From Nonomuraea endophytica (GTDB lineage: Bacteria > Actinomycetota > Actinomycetes > Streptosporangiales > Streptosporangiaceae): a stretch of DNA of 64,000 nt. The position numbers and the translations under genes were made by a program. How positions within the stretch are numbered: the first letter of the stretch is position 1; every line of letters starts with the position of its first letter. Below the pieces are notes generated by a model. The model saw only the letters and a list, made by a program, of their open reading frames with translations, was not told the origin of the DNA and ran no database searches. The stretch spans positions 177,590-241,589 of the forward strand of contig NZ_JACHIN010000003.1 in the NCBI RefSeq assembly GCF_014203235.1, written 5' to 3'. Shown one piece after another: positions 20,075 through 29,445 of the stretch.

Positions 20075-20283
20075 CTCGGGCGGGACCTCCACGCTGGTCA
20101 CAAGCTGACAGGTGCGTGAAGGGACGAAGCCGGACGGCTCCGCGGTACCACCCTTCTTGGCCCCGGAAAGGGGCCCTCTTCGTTCAGGGCTGCGGCCGGT
20201 TCTAGTGAGCTCGGTGACGAGCCGTTCTTCCGGCGGCTCCGGGGTGATATCCCTCACAGTCGGGCCCCATCAACGCCTTGCAG
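20075..20283 (-). promoter_or_regulatory. T-box riboswitch leader of ileS (translational type)
   Basis: Read on the minus strand, AAGGGTGGTACCGCGGAG at 20155-20138 is the canonical T-box that binds the free tRNA acceptor end. Upstream, a short stem I (GTGAGGGATATCACCCC) exposes ATC at 20248-20246, an isoleucine specifier codon. Downstream, GGACCTCC-type sequence can sequester the ribosome site before the ATG at 20074. There is no terminator U-run, so this fits the ultrashort stem I, translation-controlling class known from actinobacterial ileS. Confidence 0.9.
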
Positions 20284-20289
20284 GCTCAA

Positions 20290-20295
20290 ACCATA
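20290..20295 (-). promoter_or_regulatory. Possible -10 of ileS
   Basis: TATGGT on the minus strand lies about 40 bases before the T-box stem I. No good -35 is seen at 17-18 bases, so this is tentative. Confidence 0.3.
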
Positions 20296-20437
20296 ACGCA
20301 GAGTGGAGCGAAAGACTTCCCCGTTTTCCGAGGGCCGCGTCCGTGGCGGGCAAAGCGGTGGGAATGGACTCTTCAGTGGAGGAGTTGAATTCGCGGGGCG
20401 GGATAGTACGGGAGGGGTAAACCGCACGGCGGGTCGT

Positions 20438-20466
20438 TTGCCGATCCGTTATCGGGCACCTAAGCT
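20438..20466 (+). promoter_or_regulatory. Predicted promoter of the dksA-like/lspA/rluA-family unit
   Basis: TTGCCG at 20438-20443 and TAAGCT at 20461-20466 are spaced by 17 bases, 42 bases before the first ATG. The three downstream genes overlap, so it could drive all of them. Confidence 0.5.
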
Positions 20467-20507
20467 GCCCGCACCATTCACCGGCCTTGATCAGCATGGA
20501 GGCAGCC

Positions 20508-20897
20508 ATGGCGGCAGTCACGCAGACCGCAACACCGTCGATGTGGTCGGAGCAGGAGCTGGCCGAGGTACGCGAGTCCCTGCAGAGGGAGATAGACGAG
20601 CTCAACGCGGACATCCGCCGCCACGAGTCGGAGATCGCCTCGGGCGACGTGACGCAGGGCGCCGGCGACGACCAGGCGGACGCCGGAGCCAAGACCTATG
20701 AGCGCGAACGCGAGATCGCCCTTACCCTGAATGCGCGCGACCTGGTCGCGCAGAACGAACGTGCGATCGCCAGGATCGACGCAGGGACTTATGGAGTGTG
20801 CGAATCGTGCCAGAAGCCGATCGGCAAGGAGCGCCTGCAGGCGTTCCCGAGGGCGACGCTGTGCGTGACGTGCAAGCAGCGGGAGGAGCGCAGGTAA
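20508..20897 (+). CDS. TraR/DksA-type zinc-finger protein
   Basis: The 129-residue protein has an N-terminal helical region ([29 protein letters not shown]) and a C-terminal C4 zinc finger: CESCQKPIG followed by CVTC. This is the TraR/DksA family, some of whose members bind RNA polymerase in the secondary channel; whether this one acts on ppGpp-type control cannot be seen. ATG at 20508 has GGAGG 5 bases upstream; an earlier in-frame ATG at 20496 is part of the ribosome site region. Its end overlaps lspA. Confidence 0.88.
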   Translation: MAAVTQTATPSMWSEQELAEVRESLQREIDELNADIRRHESEIASGDVTQGAGDDQADAGAKTYEREREIALTLNARDLVAQNERAIARIDAGTYGVCESCQKPIGKERLQAFPRATLCVTCKQREERR

Positions 20898-21427
20898 AGC
20901 GCAAGCTCCTCCTCCTGCTGGGCGCGCTCGCCTTCGTGATCTACGTGGCGGACCTGGTCACCAAGACCGTGGTGCTGCGGACACTCGAAGGCGAGCCGCC
21001 CAACGTGATCATCCCGGGCGTGCTCCAGTTCCGGGTGATCTTCAACTCCGGCGCCGCGTTCAGCATCGGGACCGGGATGACGTTCGTGTTCACCATCATC
21101 GCTTCGGGCGTGGTGGTCGCGATCATCCGGACCGCCCGCAAGCTGCGCAGCCTGCCGTGGGCGATCACGCTGGGCCTGTTGCTGGGCGGCGCGCTGGGCA
21201 ACCTCACCGACCGGTTGCTGCGCTGGCCGTCCGGCTTCGGCCGGTCGACCCAGCTGCAGGGGCACGTGGTCGACTTCATCGAGGTGCTGCCGGGCAACTT
21301 CCCGATCATCGACTACTTCCCGGTGTTCAACATCGCCGACTCCGCGATCGTGTGCGGCGGCATCCTGGCGGTCATCCTGGCCTGGCGTGGTCTGCAGATC
21401 GACGGCACCCGCGAGGTGAAGAAGTGA
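20870..21427 (+). CDS. lspA: Lipoprotein signal peptidase LspA
   Basis: Aspartic membrane peptidase that removes signal peptides from prolipoproteins. Four hydrophobic helices and the family motifs [17 protein letters not shown] and VVDFIEV...FNIADSAI carry the two catalytic aspartates. The start is uncertain: the best ribosome site, GGGAGG at 20881-20886, is followed by GTA, not a normal start; in-frame GTGs lie at 20861 and 20870 without clear ribosome sites. I used 20870 (185 residues). It overlaps the end of the zinc-finger gene, suggesting coupling. Confidence 0.92.
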   Translation: MQAAGGAQVKRKLLLLLGALAFVIYVADLVTKTVVLRTLEGEPPNVIIPGVLQFRVIFNSGAAFSIGTGMTFVFTIIASGVVVAIIRTARKLRSLPWAITLGLLLGGALGNLTDRLLRWPSGFGRSTQLQGHVVDFIEVLPGNFPIIDYFPVFNIADSAIVCGGILAVILAWRGLQIDGTREVKK

Positions 21428-22353
21428 GCGAACAGCGCAGCCTGCCCGTCCCGGACGGGCTGGAGGGGGAGCGGCTGGACGCCGCCCTGTCGCGGCTGTT
21501 CGGCTTCTCCCGTACGCGCGCCGCCGAGCTGATCGCCACCGGCGAGGTGCTGGTCGACGGCAACGAGGCGGCCAAGTCCGACCGGGTGCACGCGGGCGCC
21601 TGGCTGGAGGTGACGATGCCGCCGCCGGTCACCACCCCGATGCCGGTGGCCGAGCCGGTGCCCGGCATGACGATCGTGTACGAGGACGACGACATCGTCG
21701 TGGTCAACAAGCCGATCGGCGTGGCCGCCCACCCGACCGTCGGCTGGACCGGCCCCACCGTCATCGGCGGCCTGCTCGGCGCCGGGCACACCATCGCCAC
21801 CAGCGGCGCGGCCGAGCGCCAGGGCATCGTGCACCGGCTCGACGCCAACACCACCGGGGCGATGGTCGTGGCCAAGAGCGAGCACGCGTACTCCCACCTC
21901 AAGCGCGCCTTCAAGGAGCGCACGGTGGACAAGCGCTACAACGCCCTCGTCCAGGGGCATCCCGACCCGTTCCGCGGCACCGTGGACGCGCCGATCGACC
22001 GGCATCCGGCCGGTGACGGGCGCTGGGCGGTAGTGGCGGGCGGCAAGCCGTCGGTGACGCACTACGACACGATCGAGGCGTTCCGGGCGGCGTCGCTGCT
22101 GGACATCAAGCTGGAGACGGGCCGCACGCACCAGATCCGGGTGCACATGTCCGCCCTGCGGCACCCGTGCGTGGGCGACCTCCTCTACGGCGCCGACCCG
22201 ACGCTGGCGGCCCGGCTGGGCGTCACGCGCCAATGGCTGCACGCGGTGTCCCTGGGCTTCGAGCATCCCTCTTCGGGGGAGTGGATCTCCTTCACCACGG
22301 ACTACCCCGAAGACCTCCAGAAAGCCCTCGACCTGGTGCGCTCCGAGTCCTAA
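21424..22353 (+). CDS. RluA-family pseudouridine synthase (RluD-like)
   Basis: Isomerises uridine in rRNA; family members of this kind (RluD) act on helix 69 of 23S rRNA, but the exact target is not visible. The 309 residues have an N-terminal S4 RNA-binding domain ([30 protein letters not shown]) and the catalytic motif HRLDANTTG near residue 140, with [10 protein letters not shown] further on. GTG start overlapping lspA by 4 bases; this lspA-rluA pairing is common in bacteria. Confidence 0.93.
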   Translation: MSEQRSLPVPDGLEGERLDAALSRLFGFSRTRAAELIATGEVLVDGNEAAKSDRVHAGAWLEVTMPPPVTTPMPVAEPVPGMTIVYEDDDIVVVNKPIGVAAHPTVGWTGPTVIGGLLGAGHTIATSGAAERQGIVHRLDANTTGAMVVAKSEHAYSHLKRAFKERTVDKRYNALVQGHPDPFRGTVDAPIDRHPAGDGRWAVVAGGKPSVTHYDTIEAFRAASLLDIKLETGRTHQIRVHMSALRHPCVGDLLYGADPTLAARLGVTRQWLHAVSLGFEHPSSGEWISFTTDYPEDLQKALDLVRSES

Positions 22354-22370
22354 CCTTTCTCGGGCTTTCC

Positions 22371-22472
22371 ATCCGTTACGGCGAGCCGCCCCCACGCCAC
22401 CCGCCGCCGTGCGCGGGCGCAGATCGTGGGGGTCGCTTCTCACGTCGGACAGACGCGCCACCGTCACGGCCC
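22371..22472 (+). repeat. Dispersed intergenic repeat, copy B
   Basis: About 100 bases matching 9835-9935 (copy A). Shared blocks include TTACGGCGAGCC, ACGCCACCCGCCG, TCGCTTCTCACGTCGGACA and CCGTCACGGCCC. It lies 17 bases after the pseudouridine synthase gene. Confidence 0.8.
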
Positions 22473-22524
22473 ACCCTGACCACCTGGACCGGCCCCACGT
22501 GTGCCTTTGAGGGCCGGGACCGGG

Positions 22525-23891
<1,367 letters not shown>

Positions 23892-23895
<4 letters not shown>

Positions 23896-24344
23896 CCGTC
23901 CACCCTGATCCGCACCAGGTCCTGGCCGTACTCCACCGGCTCGGCGTTGCCCGCCAGCACCTCCACGACCTCGCCCGACTGCTCGGCGGCGACCGGGTTC
24001 ATCAGCTTCATCGCCTCCACGATGCCGATCGTCTGGCCCGCCTCCACCCGGTCTCCCGCGCGCACGAACGGCGCCGCCCCCGGCTCGGGCGCGACGTAGA
24101 ACGTGCCGACGAGCGGCGCCGTCACGACCGCCAGCGCCGGATCGGCCGCCTCCTGCGGCGTCTCCTCCCACTCAGCCTGTACGGCCGGCGGCCCCGCGGG
24201 CACGGCTCCGGCCCACGACACCTCCAGGGAGCAGTCGCCCAGCCGTACCGAGACCGACGACACCGGTCCGGGAACCGTCTTGACCAGGTTCCCCACTTCC
24301 TCGCGCAGCAGCCGCAGCGCCGCGTGCAGATCCTGCTCATCCAC
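23892..24344 (-). CDS. Biotin carboxyl carrier protein (AccB-like)
   Basis: Carries biotin between the carboxylase and transferase. The 150-residue protein has a helical N-terminus, a Pro/Ala/Glu linker, and a biotinyl domain from about residue 72 with EAMKLMN, where K113 is the biotinylated lysine. It overlaps the carboxyltransferase gene by 8 bases and the biotin carboxylase by 4, so stoichiometric coupled synthesis is likely. Confidence 0.94.
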
Positions 24345-26028
24345 CCTCGACCACCCCCAGCCGGCGAAACCGCTCGTACCTGTCCTTGCGCAGCTGGGCG
24401 CCGTCCATCCCGGCCAGCTCGCCCAGCGCCTCCAGCACCGCCTCGCGCAGCGCGTCCATCGCGGCGGCCGGGTTCTCCTGGGCGCCGCCGGGCGGCTCGG
24501 GCACGACGCCGTCCACGACGCCCAGCCGTAGCAGGTCGGGCGCGGTGATGCGCAGCGACGACGACAGCTCCAGCGCGTGCGAGGGGTCGCCGTGCAGGAT
24601 CGTGGAGCAGCTCTCCGGGCTGATCACCGAGTAGACGGCGTGGCGCAGCATCAGCACCCGGTTGGCCACGGCCAGCGCCAGCGCGCCGCCGCTGCCGCCT
24701 TCGCCGATGACGGCGGCGACCACCGGCACGGCCAGCTCCGACATCCCGGCCAGGCACTCGGCGATGGCCCACGACTGGCCGCGGTCCTCGGCGCCGACGC
24801 CCGGTGCCGCGCCCTGCGTGTCCACGAAGGTCACCACGGGCAGGCCCAGGCGGTCGGCCAGGCGCATCAGGCGCAGCGCCTTGCGGTAGCCCTCGGGGTG
24901 GGCCAGGCCGAAGTTCCTGGCGACCAGCTCCTTGGTGTCGTGGCCCTTCTGGTGGGCCACGATCATCACCGGGGCGCCGCCGAGCATCGCCGGGCCGCCG
25001 ACGATCGCCGGGTCGTCTCCGTGCAGGCGGTCGCCGTGCAGTTCGACGAAGTCGGTGCACAGGTGCCAGATGTAGTCCAGGGCGGTGGGGCGGGCGGTGT
25101 CGCGCGCCAGCCGTACCGTCTCATGGGGGCGTGACGGACCGGTCAGCTCGTCGGGGTCGCGCACCACAGCGGGCGGGCGCGGGCTGGTCAGCTCGTCCGG
25201 GTCGTGCACCACGACGGCGGGTGGCTGTGGGGGGTGCGGGGTGGTCAGGGCGAGCAGGCGGGAGAGCAGGGGGCGCAGGCCCTCGCGGGGTTCGACGCGG
25301 TCGAGCATGCCGCCGGCGAACAGGTACTCGGCGCTCTGGAAGCCCTCGGGCAGCCGCTCCCTGGTGGCCGCGGCGATGACGCGCGGGCCGGCGAAGCCGA
25401 TGAGCGCGCCCCGCTCGGCGACCAGCACGTCGCCCAGTGTCGCGAACGACGCGGTCACGCCGCCGAACGTGGGGTCGGTGAGCACGCAGACCGACAGCAG
25501 GCCCTCCTGCCGCAGCCGGCTCATGGCCTGGGCGGTCTTGCCCATCTGCATGAGCGAGAGCGTGCCCTCCTGCATGCGGGCGCCGCCGGACGCGATGGCC
25601 AGCACCAGCGGGAGGCGGGTGCGCACGGCCAGTTCGCAGGCGCGGGTGACGGCCTCGCCGACCGCCGAGCCCATGCTGCCGCCGAGGAAGGCGAAGTCCA
25701 TGGCGGCCACGACCGCGGGGCGGGCGCCGATGCTCGCGCGGCCGTAGACGATCGCGTCGTCGAGGCCGGTCTTGGCCCTGGCCCGCGTCAGGCGCTCGGT
25801 GTAGGGGAGGGTGTCGGAGAAGCCCAGCGGGTCGCCGCCCCTCACCTGGGGTACGGCCGGCCGGAAGGAGCCCTCGTCGACCAGCGTGGCGATCCGCTCC
25901 ATCGCCCGCAGACGGTGATGGTGGCCGCACTCGGGACAGACCTGGTGCGCGCGGGCCAGGCGGGGCAGGTAGACGATGGCCGAGCAGCCGGCGCACCGGG
26001 TCCACTCGTCGGTGGCGGTGACGGTCAC
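24337..26028 (-). CDS. Acetyl-CoA carboxylase carboxyltransferase, fused beta-alpha (AccD-AccA)
   Basis: Transfers the carboxyl group from BCCP to acetyl-CoA. I start at the GTG 26028 (MTVTATDEWTRCAGC), which has GGAGGTG upstream and overlaps the cyclase stop; 563 residues. The AccD half opens with a C4 zinc ribbon (CAGC...CPEC) and holds the crotonase-like GGARMQEG. A linker near residue 270-300 (Pro/Asp-rich, with the partly duplicated VxxDPDELT) leads to the AccA half (LHGDRLHGDDPAIVGGPA, GEGGSGGALALA). Such fusions occur in actinobacterial polyketide clusters. Confidence 0.93.
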   Translation of the reverse strand: MTVTATDEWTRCAGCSAIVYLPRLARAHQVCPECGHHHRLRAMERIATLVDEGSFRPAVPQVRGGDPLGFSDTLPYTERLTRARAKTGLDDAIVYGRASIGARPAVVAAMDFAFLGGSMGSAVGEAVTRACELAVRTRLPLVLAIASGGARMQEGTLSLMQMGKTAQAMSRLRQEGLLSVCVLTDPTFGGVTASFATLGDVLVAERGALIGFAGPRVIAAATRERLPEGFQSAEYLFAGGMLDRVEPREGLRPLLSRLLALTTPHPPQPPAVVVHDPDELTSPRPPAVVRDPDELTGPSRPHETVRLARDTARPTALDYIWHLCTDFVELHGDRLHGDDPAIVGGPAMLGGAPVMIVAHQKGHDTKELVARNFGLAHPEGYRKALRLMRLADRLGLPVVTFVDTQGAAPGVGAEDRGQSWAIAECLAGMSELAVPVVAAVIGEGGSGGALALAVANRVLMLRHAVYSVISPESCSTILHGDPSHALELSSSLRITAPDLLRLGVVDGVVPEPPGGAQENPAAAMDALREAVLEALGELAGMDGAQLRKDRYERFRRLGVVEGG

Positions 26029-26363
26029 TGCGCACCTCCGCCGGGGGTCCAGTGGTAGAAGCGGGTGGCCATGGCGTCGGCGGGGCTGCGCCAGGTGGCC
26101 GGGTCGTACGGGGCGACGTGCGGGCTCAGCTCCTCGCTCAGGCCGCGGAAGTCCGCGCGGTCGCGCGCCTGGGCCATCGCCTGGCCGGCCGGGCCGTCGA
26201 AGTCGACGACGTGGAAGTACAGTTCGCGGTACTGGTACAGCTCGCGCCGCCGGACCCCGAGCGCGTGGGGGAGCTCGCCGTCGTCGGACTCGCCGAACAG
26301 GCGGGCGACCTCGGGGGCGCTGCCGGGACTGAGCCTGGCGACGATGAGGATCCTTTCGGACAC
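26025..26363 (-). CDS. TcmI-type polyketide cyclase
   Basis: Small ferredoxin-like-fold cyclase of the TcmI family that closes later rings of aromatic polyketides. The GTG at 26363 (MSERILIVARLSPGSAPEVARLF) has GGAGG upstream; 112 residues. Family features are LGVRRRELYQYRELYFHVVDFDG and DPATWRSPADAMATRFYHW. The frame is open upstream through a 15-base repeat array that encodes only FAKAL repeats, which I treat as non-coding. Head of the carboxylase unit. Confidence 0.88.
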   Translation of the reverse strand: MSERILIVARLSPGSAPEVARLFGESDDGELPHALGVRRRELYQYRELYFHVVDFDGPAGQAMAQARDRADFRGLSEELSPHVAPYDPATWRSPADAMATRFYHWTPGGGAQ

Positions 26364-26385
26364 GTGACCTCCTGGTGGCAAGAGC

Positions 26386-26475
26386 CTTCGCGAAAAGAGC
26401 TTTCGCGAAAAGAGCTTTCGCGAAAAGAGCTTTCGCGAAAAGAGCTTTCGCGAAAAGAGCTTTCGCGAAAAGAGC
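26386..26475. repeat. Six perfect or near-perfect 15-base tandem repeats
   Basis: Unit TTTCGCGAAAAGAGC begins at 26401, 26416, 26431, 26446 and 26461 without mismatch; a sixth unit at 26386 differs by one base. Each unit contains the palindrome TTTCGCGAAA. The array sits 23 bases upstream of the TcmI-type cyclase start, where its 5' UTR or promoter should be. Confidence 0.95.
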
Positions 26476-26565
26476 TGCTGTGTCGGTCTCACCGTAGGAA
26501 GCGCCCCCGGCGGGTGTCGCCCACCGCATGCCTGATTGCCCGCCTCCTCCGCGCGGGGGAGAGCC

Positions 26566-27231
26566 CTAACGCGCGGAGGAGGGGACCAGGCCGTTCTCGT
26601 AGGCGTAGATCACGACCTGGACGCGGTCGCGGACGCCGAGTTTCTGGTAGAGGTGCTGGACATGGGACTTGACGGTGCTGTCGCCGAGGACGAGCTCCCT
26701 GGCGATCTCGTCGTTGCTGTAGCCGCGTACCAGGAGGCGGAAGACGTCCCGCTCCCGGTCGGTGAGCTGCTGCAGGCTGCCGCCGGTCGTGCTGGAGAGG
26801 GTGGGCCGCTTGGCGAACTCGTCGATGAGCCGCCGGGTGACCGAGGGTGACAGCAGGGCGTCGCCCTCGGCTGCCTCGCGTACGGCCTCGATGACCCGCT
26901 CGGTGGGCGCGTGCTTGAGTATGAAGCCGCTGGCGCCGTTGCGCAGGGCGTCGAACAGGTGCTCGTCCTGGTCGTAGATGGTGAGGATGACGACCTTGGC
27001 GGGACTGCGCGCGCCGATGATCTCCCGGGTCGCGGTGAGGCCGTCCATGCGCGGCATGTTGATGTCCATGAGCACGACGTCGGGGCTGAGGCGCTTGACC
27101 GCCTGCACGGCCTCCACCCCGTTGGCGGCCTCGCCCACGACGGCGAGGTCGGGCACGCCGCTGAACGTGGCGTGCAGGCCGGTCCTGATGAGCGGCTGGT
27201 CGTCGACGATCAGGACGCGGATCGTTCGCAC
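26566..27231 (-). CDS. NarL/LuxR-family response regulator
   Basis: Receiver plus LuxR-type DNA-binding output. I prefer the GTG at 27231 (MRTIRVLIVDDQPLIRTG), which follows GGGAGG by 7 bases; 221 residues. Phospho-acceptor is D56 in VVLMDINMPRMDG. The helix-turn-helix reads LTDRERDVFRLLVRGYSNDEIARELVL and STVKSHVQHLYQKLGV. It overlaps the kinase gene by 22 bases and adjoins the polyketide cluster, so it is a candidate pathway-specific regulator. Confidence 0.93.
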   Translation of the reverse strand: MRTIRVLIVDDQPLIRTGLHATFSGVPDLAVVGEAANGVEAVQAVKRLSPDVVLMDINMPRMDGLTATREIIGARSPAKVVILTIYDQDEHLFDALRNGASGFILKHAPTERVIEAVREAAEGDALLSPSVTRRLIDEFAKRPTLSSTTGGSLQQLTDRERDVFRLLVRGYSNDEIARELVLGDSTVKSHVQHLYQKLGVRDRVQVVIYAYENGLVPSSAR

Positions 27232-28022
27232 GGGCGGTCCTCCCATAAGTGGCCGCCCTCCAGCGGGAGCAGTGCGCGTACGGCGAAGCCGCCCCCGGCC
27301 AGCGGGCTCGACTCCAGCACGCCGCCGTGCTCGGCCACGCGCTGCCGCAGTCCTTCGAGTCCGGTGCCGCCCCCTCCTTCGGGCGGGACCGCCTTGGGCC
27401 CGCCGCCGCCGTGGCTGATCACCTCGACGGTGAGGCAGCCGTCGATCGAGGCCGACAGCAGGATCGGGCCGTCGGCGTGCTTGAGCGCGTTGGTCAGGGC
27501 CTCCTGGGCGACCCGGAAGGCGGTGTGCTCGACGTCCGCCCCCGCGGCGTTGACGCTGGAGAGGTTCTCCAGCACGAGCGTGATCTGGCCCTCCGGGGCG
27601 CGGCCGGTGAGTTCGGCCAGCCGGACCGCCAGTGGGGTCCCGGATGGCGCCACCAGGCCGGGCTCTCCTCCCGGCGGTGGAGCGGGCATGGCCCGCAGGC
27701 TGCCCAGGGCGCCGCGCAGTTCGCCCAGTGTGGCCTGCGCGGTGCTGTCGATGACGTCGGCCGCGTAGCGCGCCGAGGGCAGCGCGGCGGCGAGTTGACG
27801 GGCGTGGAAGGCGATGACGACGAGGCCGTGTCCGACGCCGTCGTGCAGGTCGCGGGCGATTCGGCTGCGCTCGCGCAGCATGGCGCCGGACTTGAGCCGG
27901 CAGTGCGCCCCGGTGACGACCAGGGCCGCGGTGGTGAGGCCGAGAAGCACGGCCAGCAGTACCTCTACCTCAAGGAGCTGGATGTCCCCAAGTAAGTGAG
28001 TATTTCCCCATTTAACCCCCAT
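27210..28022 (-). CDS. Short NarL-type histidine kinase
   Basis: HisKA_3-type sensor kinase paired with the downstream regulator. From the ATG at 28022 it has 270 residues: one membrane helix (about 19-37), the H-box RSRIARDLHDGVGHG with H60, and the ATPase domain (AFRVAQEALTNALKHAD, GGGTGLEGLRQRV). There is no extracytoplasmic sensor domain; about 18 residues precede the single helix. A start 8 codons further upstream is also possible. What it senses is unknown. Confidence 0.85.
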   Translation of the reverse strand: MGVKWGNTHLLGDIQLLEVEVLLAVLLGLTTAALVVTGAHCRLKSGAMLRERSRIARDLHDGVGHGLVVIAFHARQLAAALPSARYAADVIDSTAQATLGELRGALGSLRAMPAPPPGGEPGLVAPSGTPLAVRLAELTGRAPEGQITLVLENLSSVNAAGADVEHTAFRVAQEALTNALKHADGPILLSASIDGCLTVEVISHGGGGPKAVPPEGGGGTGLEGLRQRVAEHGGVLESSPLAGGGFAVRALLPLEGGHLWEDRPCERSAS

Positions 28023-28046
28023 GATCGGGGAGCCTAGTTGACCCAC

Positions 28047-28375
28047 ATACCCATGACAAGAAAATCGTAAGAATGGTCACAGGGGCTTCACATAGAGCGT
28101 TATTCGGTTCGCTGGAGCTCCGTCTGTGCAGGGCATACCATGCTGACCTGCCCGGATCAAGCGCTCACAGCGTTCTCCCAGCGTTCGCTATGGCTTCTCT
28201 ATGCCCCGCGTAACACTGCGAAATGGTGTGCGCTTCAACAATTTACATTTGGGTTTTATTAGGGTGAATCCTTTATGTCTCATTCGAGGAGGGGAGGAGA
28301 TCCCCCGAAGTGAGGGGACGCGGGTTCGCCAAAGCGGTGGAAGACACCCGGCCCCCCTCCGAACACGCTGAAGGC
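28047..28375. promoter_or_regulatory. Divergent control region of the polyketide cluster
   Basis: About 330 bases between the kinase gene (minus) and the SchA/CurD gene (plus), clearly less GC-rich than its surroundings (near half GC by eye). It must contain the promoters of both arms. CAGCGTTC occurs at 28168-28175 and 28179-28186, an exact 11-base period, with a looser third element upstream (CAAGCGCT at 28158) and TATGGC at 28189. The stretch 28230-28280 is T/A-rich. I cannot fix a -35/-10 pair with confidence. Confidence 0.55.
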
Positions 28376-28729
28376 ATGCAACGTCATGCGATCACATTCC
28401 AGATCAAGCCCGGCTCTGAGGCGGCCGTACGCGAGCTGCTGGCCACCTACGATCCGCCCGACTGGGACACCCCCGACGGCGCGCGGCTGATCAGCACCTC
28501 GATCTTCATGAAGGACACCACGGTGATCCGCGTCGTCGAGATCGACGGCAGCCTGCCGAGCGTGATGGCGCACCTGTCCAGGCAGCCCAGCATCCAGCAG
28601 CTGGAGCGCGCCCTCGACCCCCACCTGGCCGTGCCCCGCGACCTGAGCACGCCCGAGGGCGCCCGCGCCTTCTTCATGACCGCGATCATGGAGCACGTCA
28701 CCACCCGCGTGGCGGAGCCCGTCCGATGA
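28376..28729 (+). CDS. SchA/CurD-like spore-pigment-type protein
   Basis: Resembles SchA/CurD-domain proteins of aromatic polyketide and spore pigment clusters (WhiE type); their biochemical role is poorly defined, perhaps cyclisation or oxidation. The ATG at 28376 (MQRHAITFQIKPGSEAAVRELLATY) matches the usual N-terminus; 117 residues, with RVVEIDG and FFMTAIMEHVTTR at the end. Its stop overlaps the ketoreductase start by 4 bases. First gene of the nine-gene synthase arm. The ribosome site is poor (GAAGG only one base from the ATG), so the start is moderately sure. Confidence 0.8.
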   Translation: MQRHAITFQIKPGSEAAVRELLATYDPPDWDTPDGARLISTSIFMKDTTVIRVVEIDGSLPSVMAHLSRQPSIQQLERALDPHLAVPRDLSTPEGARAFFMTAIMEHVTTRVAEPVR

Positions 28730-29445
28730 CGGCGCCGGCGCTCATCGTCACCGGGGCCACCGGCGGCCTCGGCCCCGCCGTCGTCAGCCGGCTGGCCGAG
28801 CGCGGCGACCGCCTCCTGCTCACCGGCCGCGACAAGGCCAGGCTGGCCGAGCTGGGCAAGGAGTACGACGTCGAGACGCTGGCCACCGACGTCTCCGACC
28901 CTGCCGGCGCCCGGGAGGCGGCCGAGGCCGCGCTGGCCGCCTTCGGGCGGATCGACGGGCTCGTGCACCTGGTCGGCGGGTTCCGGGCCGGGCCGTACTT
29001 CCTCATGGACCCGGCCGCCTACGAGGGCATGCTGCGCGACAACTTCCTGTCGGCCGTCACCGCCACCCAGGCCCTGCTGCCGCATCTCACCGACGGCGGC
29101 CGGCTGGTGTACTTCAGCACCCCGCTGGCCGACGAGCCGATGCCCGCGCTGTCGGCTTACGCCGCCTCCAAGGCCGCGCTCGTCGCGTGGGTGCGTTCGA
29201 TCGCGCACGAGCTCAAGCGCGGCGGCGTGCACGCCAACGTCGTGTCCATGACCATGGCCGACACCCCGCAGAAGCGCCGGGAGCGCCCCGACCTCGACAC
29301 CGACCACATGGTCGCGCCCGAGCTCGTGGCCCGCGTGGTCGCGTTCCTGACCAGCGCCGAGTCCGACGGCCTGTACGGCAGCGTGGTGCCGGTGCTCGGC
29401 CGCTTCGAGTTCACCTCCGAGCTGTCCGGGAGGCCGCCCCGATGA
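28726..29445 (+). CDS. SDR-family ketoreductase
   Basis: Short-chain dehydrogenase of 239 residues. NADP-binding motif VTGATGGLGPAVV is at residues 8-20, and the catalytic set is S near residue 125 (FSTPLADEP), YAASK near 146-150. In the cluster it likely reduces one carbonyl of the poly-beta-keto or a later intermediate, as pradimicin-type ketoreductases do. Because the aromatase here is of the monodomain type usual for unreduced chains, a late-acting reductase is more likely than an actinorhodin-type C9 reductase; that is inference. Confidence 0.85.
   Translation: MTAPALIVTGATGGLGPAVVSRLAERGDRLLLTGRDKARLAELGKEYDVETLATDVSDPAGAREAAEAALAAFGRIDGLVHLVGGFRAGPYFLMDPAAYEGMLRDNFLSAVTATQALLPHLTDGGRLVYFSTPLADEPMPALSAYAASKAALVAWVRSIAHELKRGGVHANVVSMTMADTPQKRRERPDLDTDHMVAPELVARVVAFLTSAESDGLYGSVVPVLGRFEFTSELSGRPPR

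Noticed and set aside
20075-20257. Upstream extension of IleRS by 61 residues
   Set aside because: The stretch is the T-box leader; the open frame there is chance, and the ATG at 20074 gives the normal N-terminus.
26386-26475. Possible CRISPR array (also considered for 35348-35545 and 56376-56629)
   Set aside because: Units are contiguous with no unique spacers and there are no cas genes.
26386-26492. N-terminal extension of the cyclase through FSRKLFSRKL repeats
   Set aside because: The GTG at 26363 has a good ribosome site and the expected family N-terminus; the repeats are better read as upstream DNA elements.
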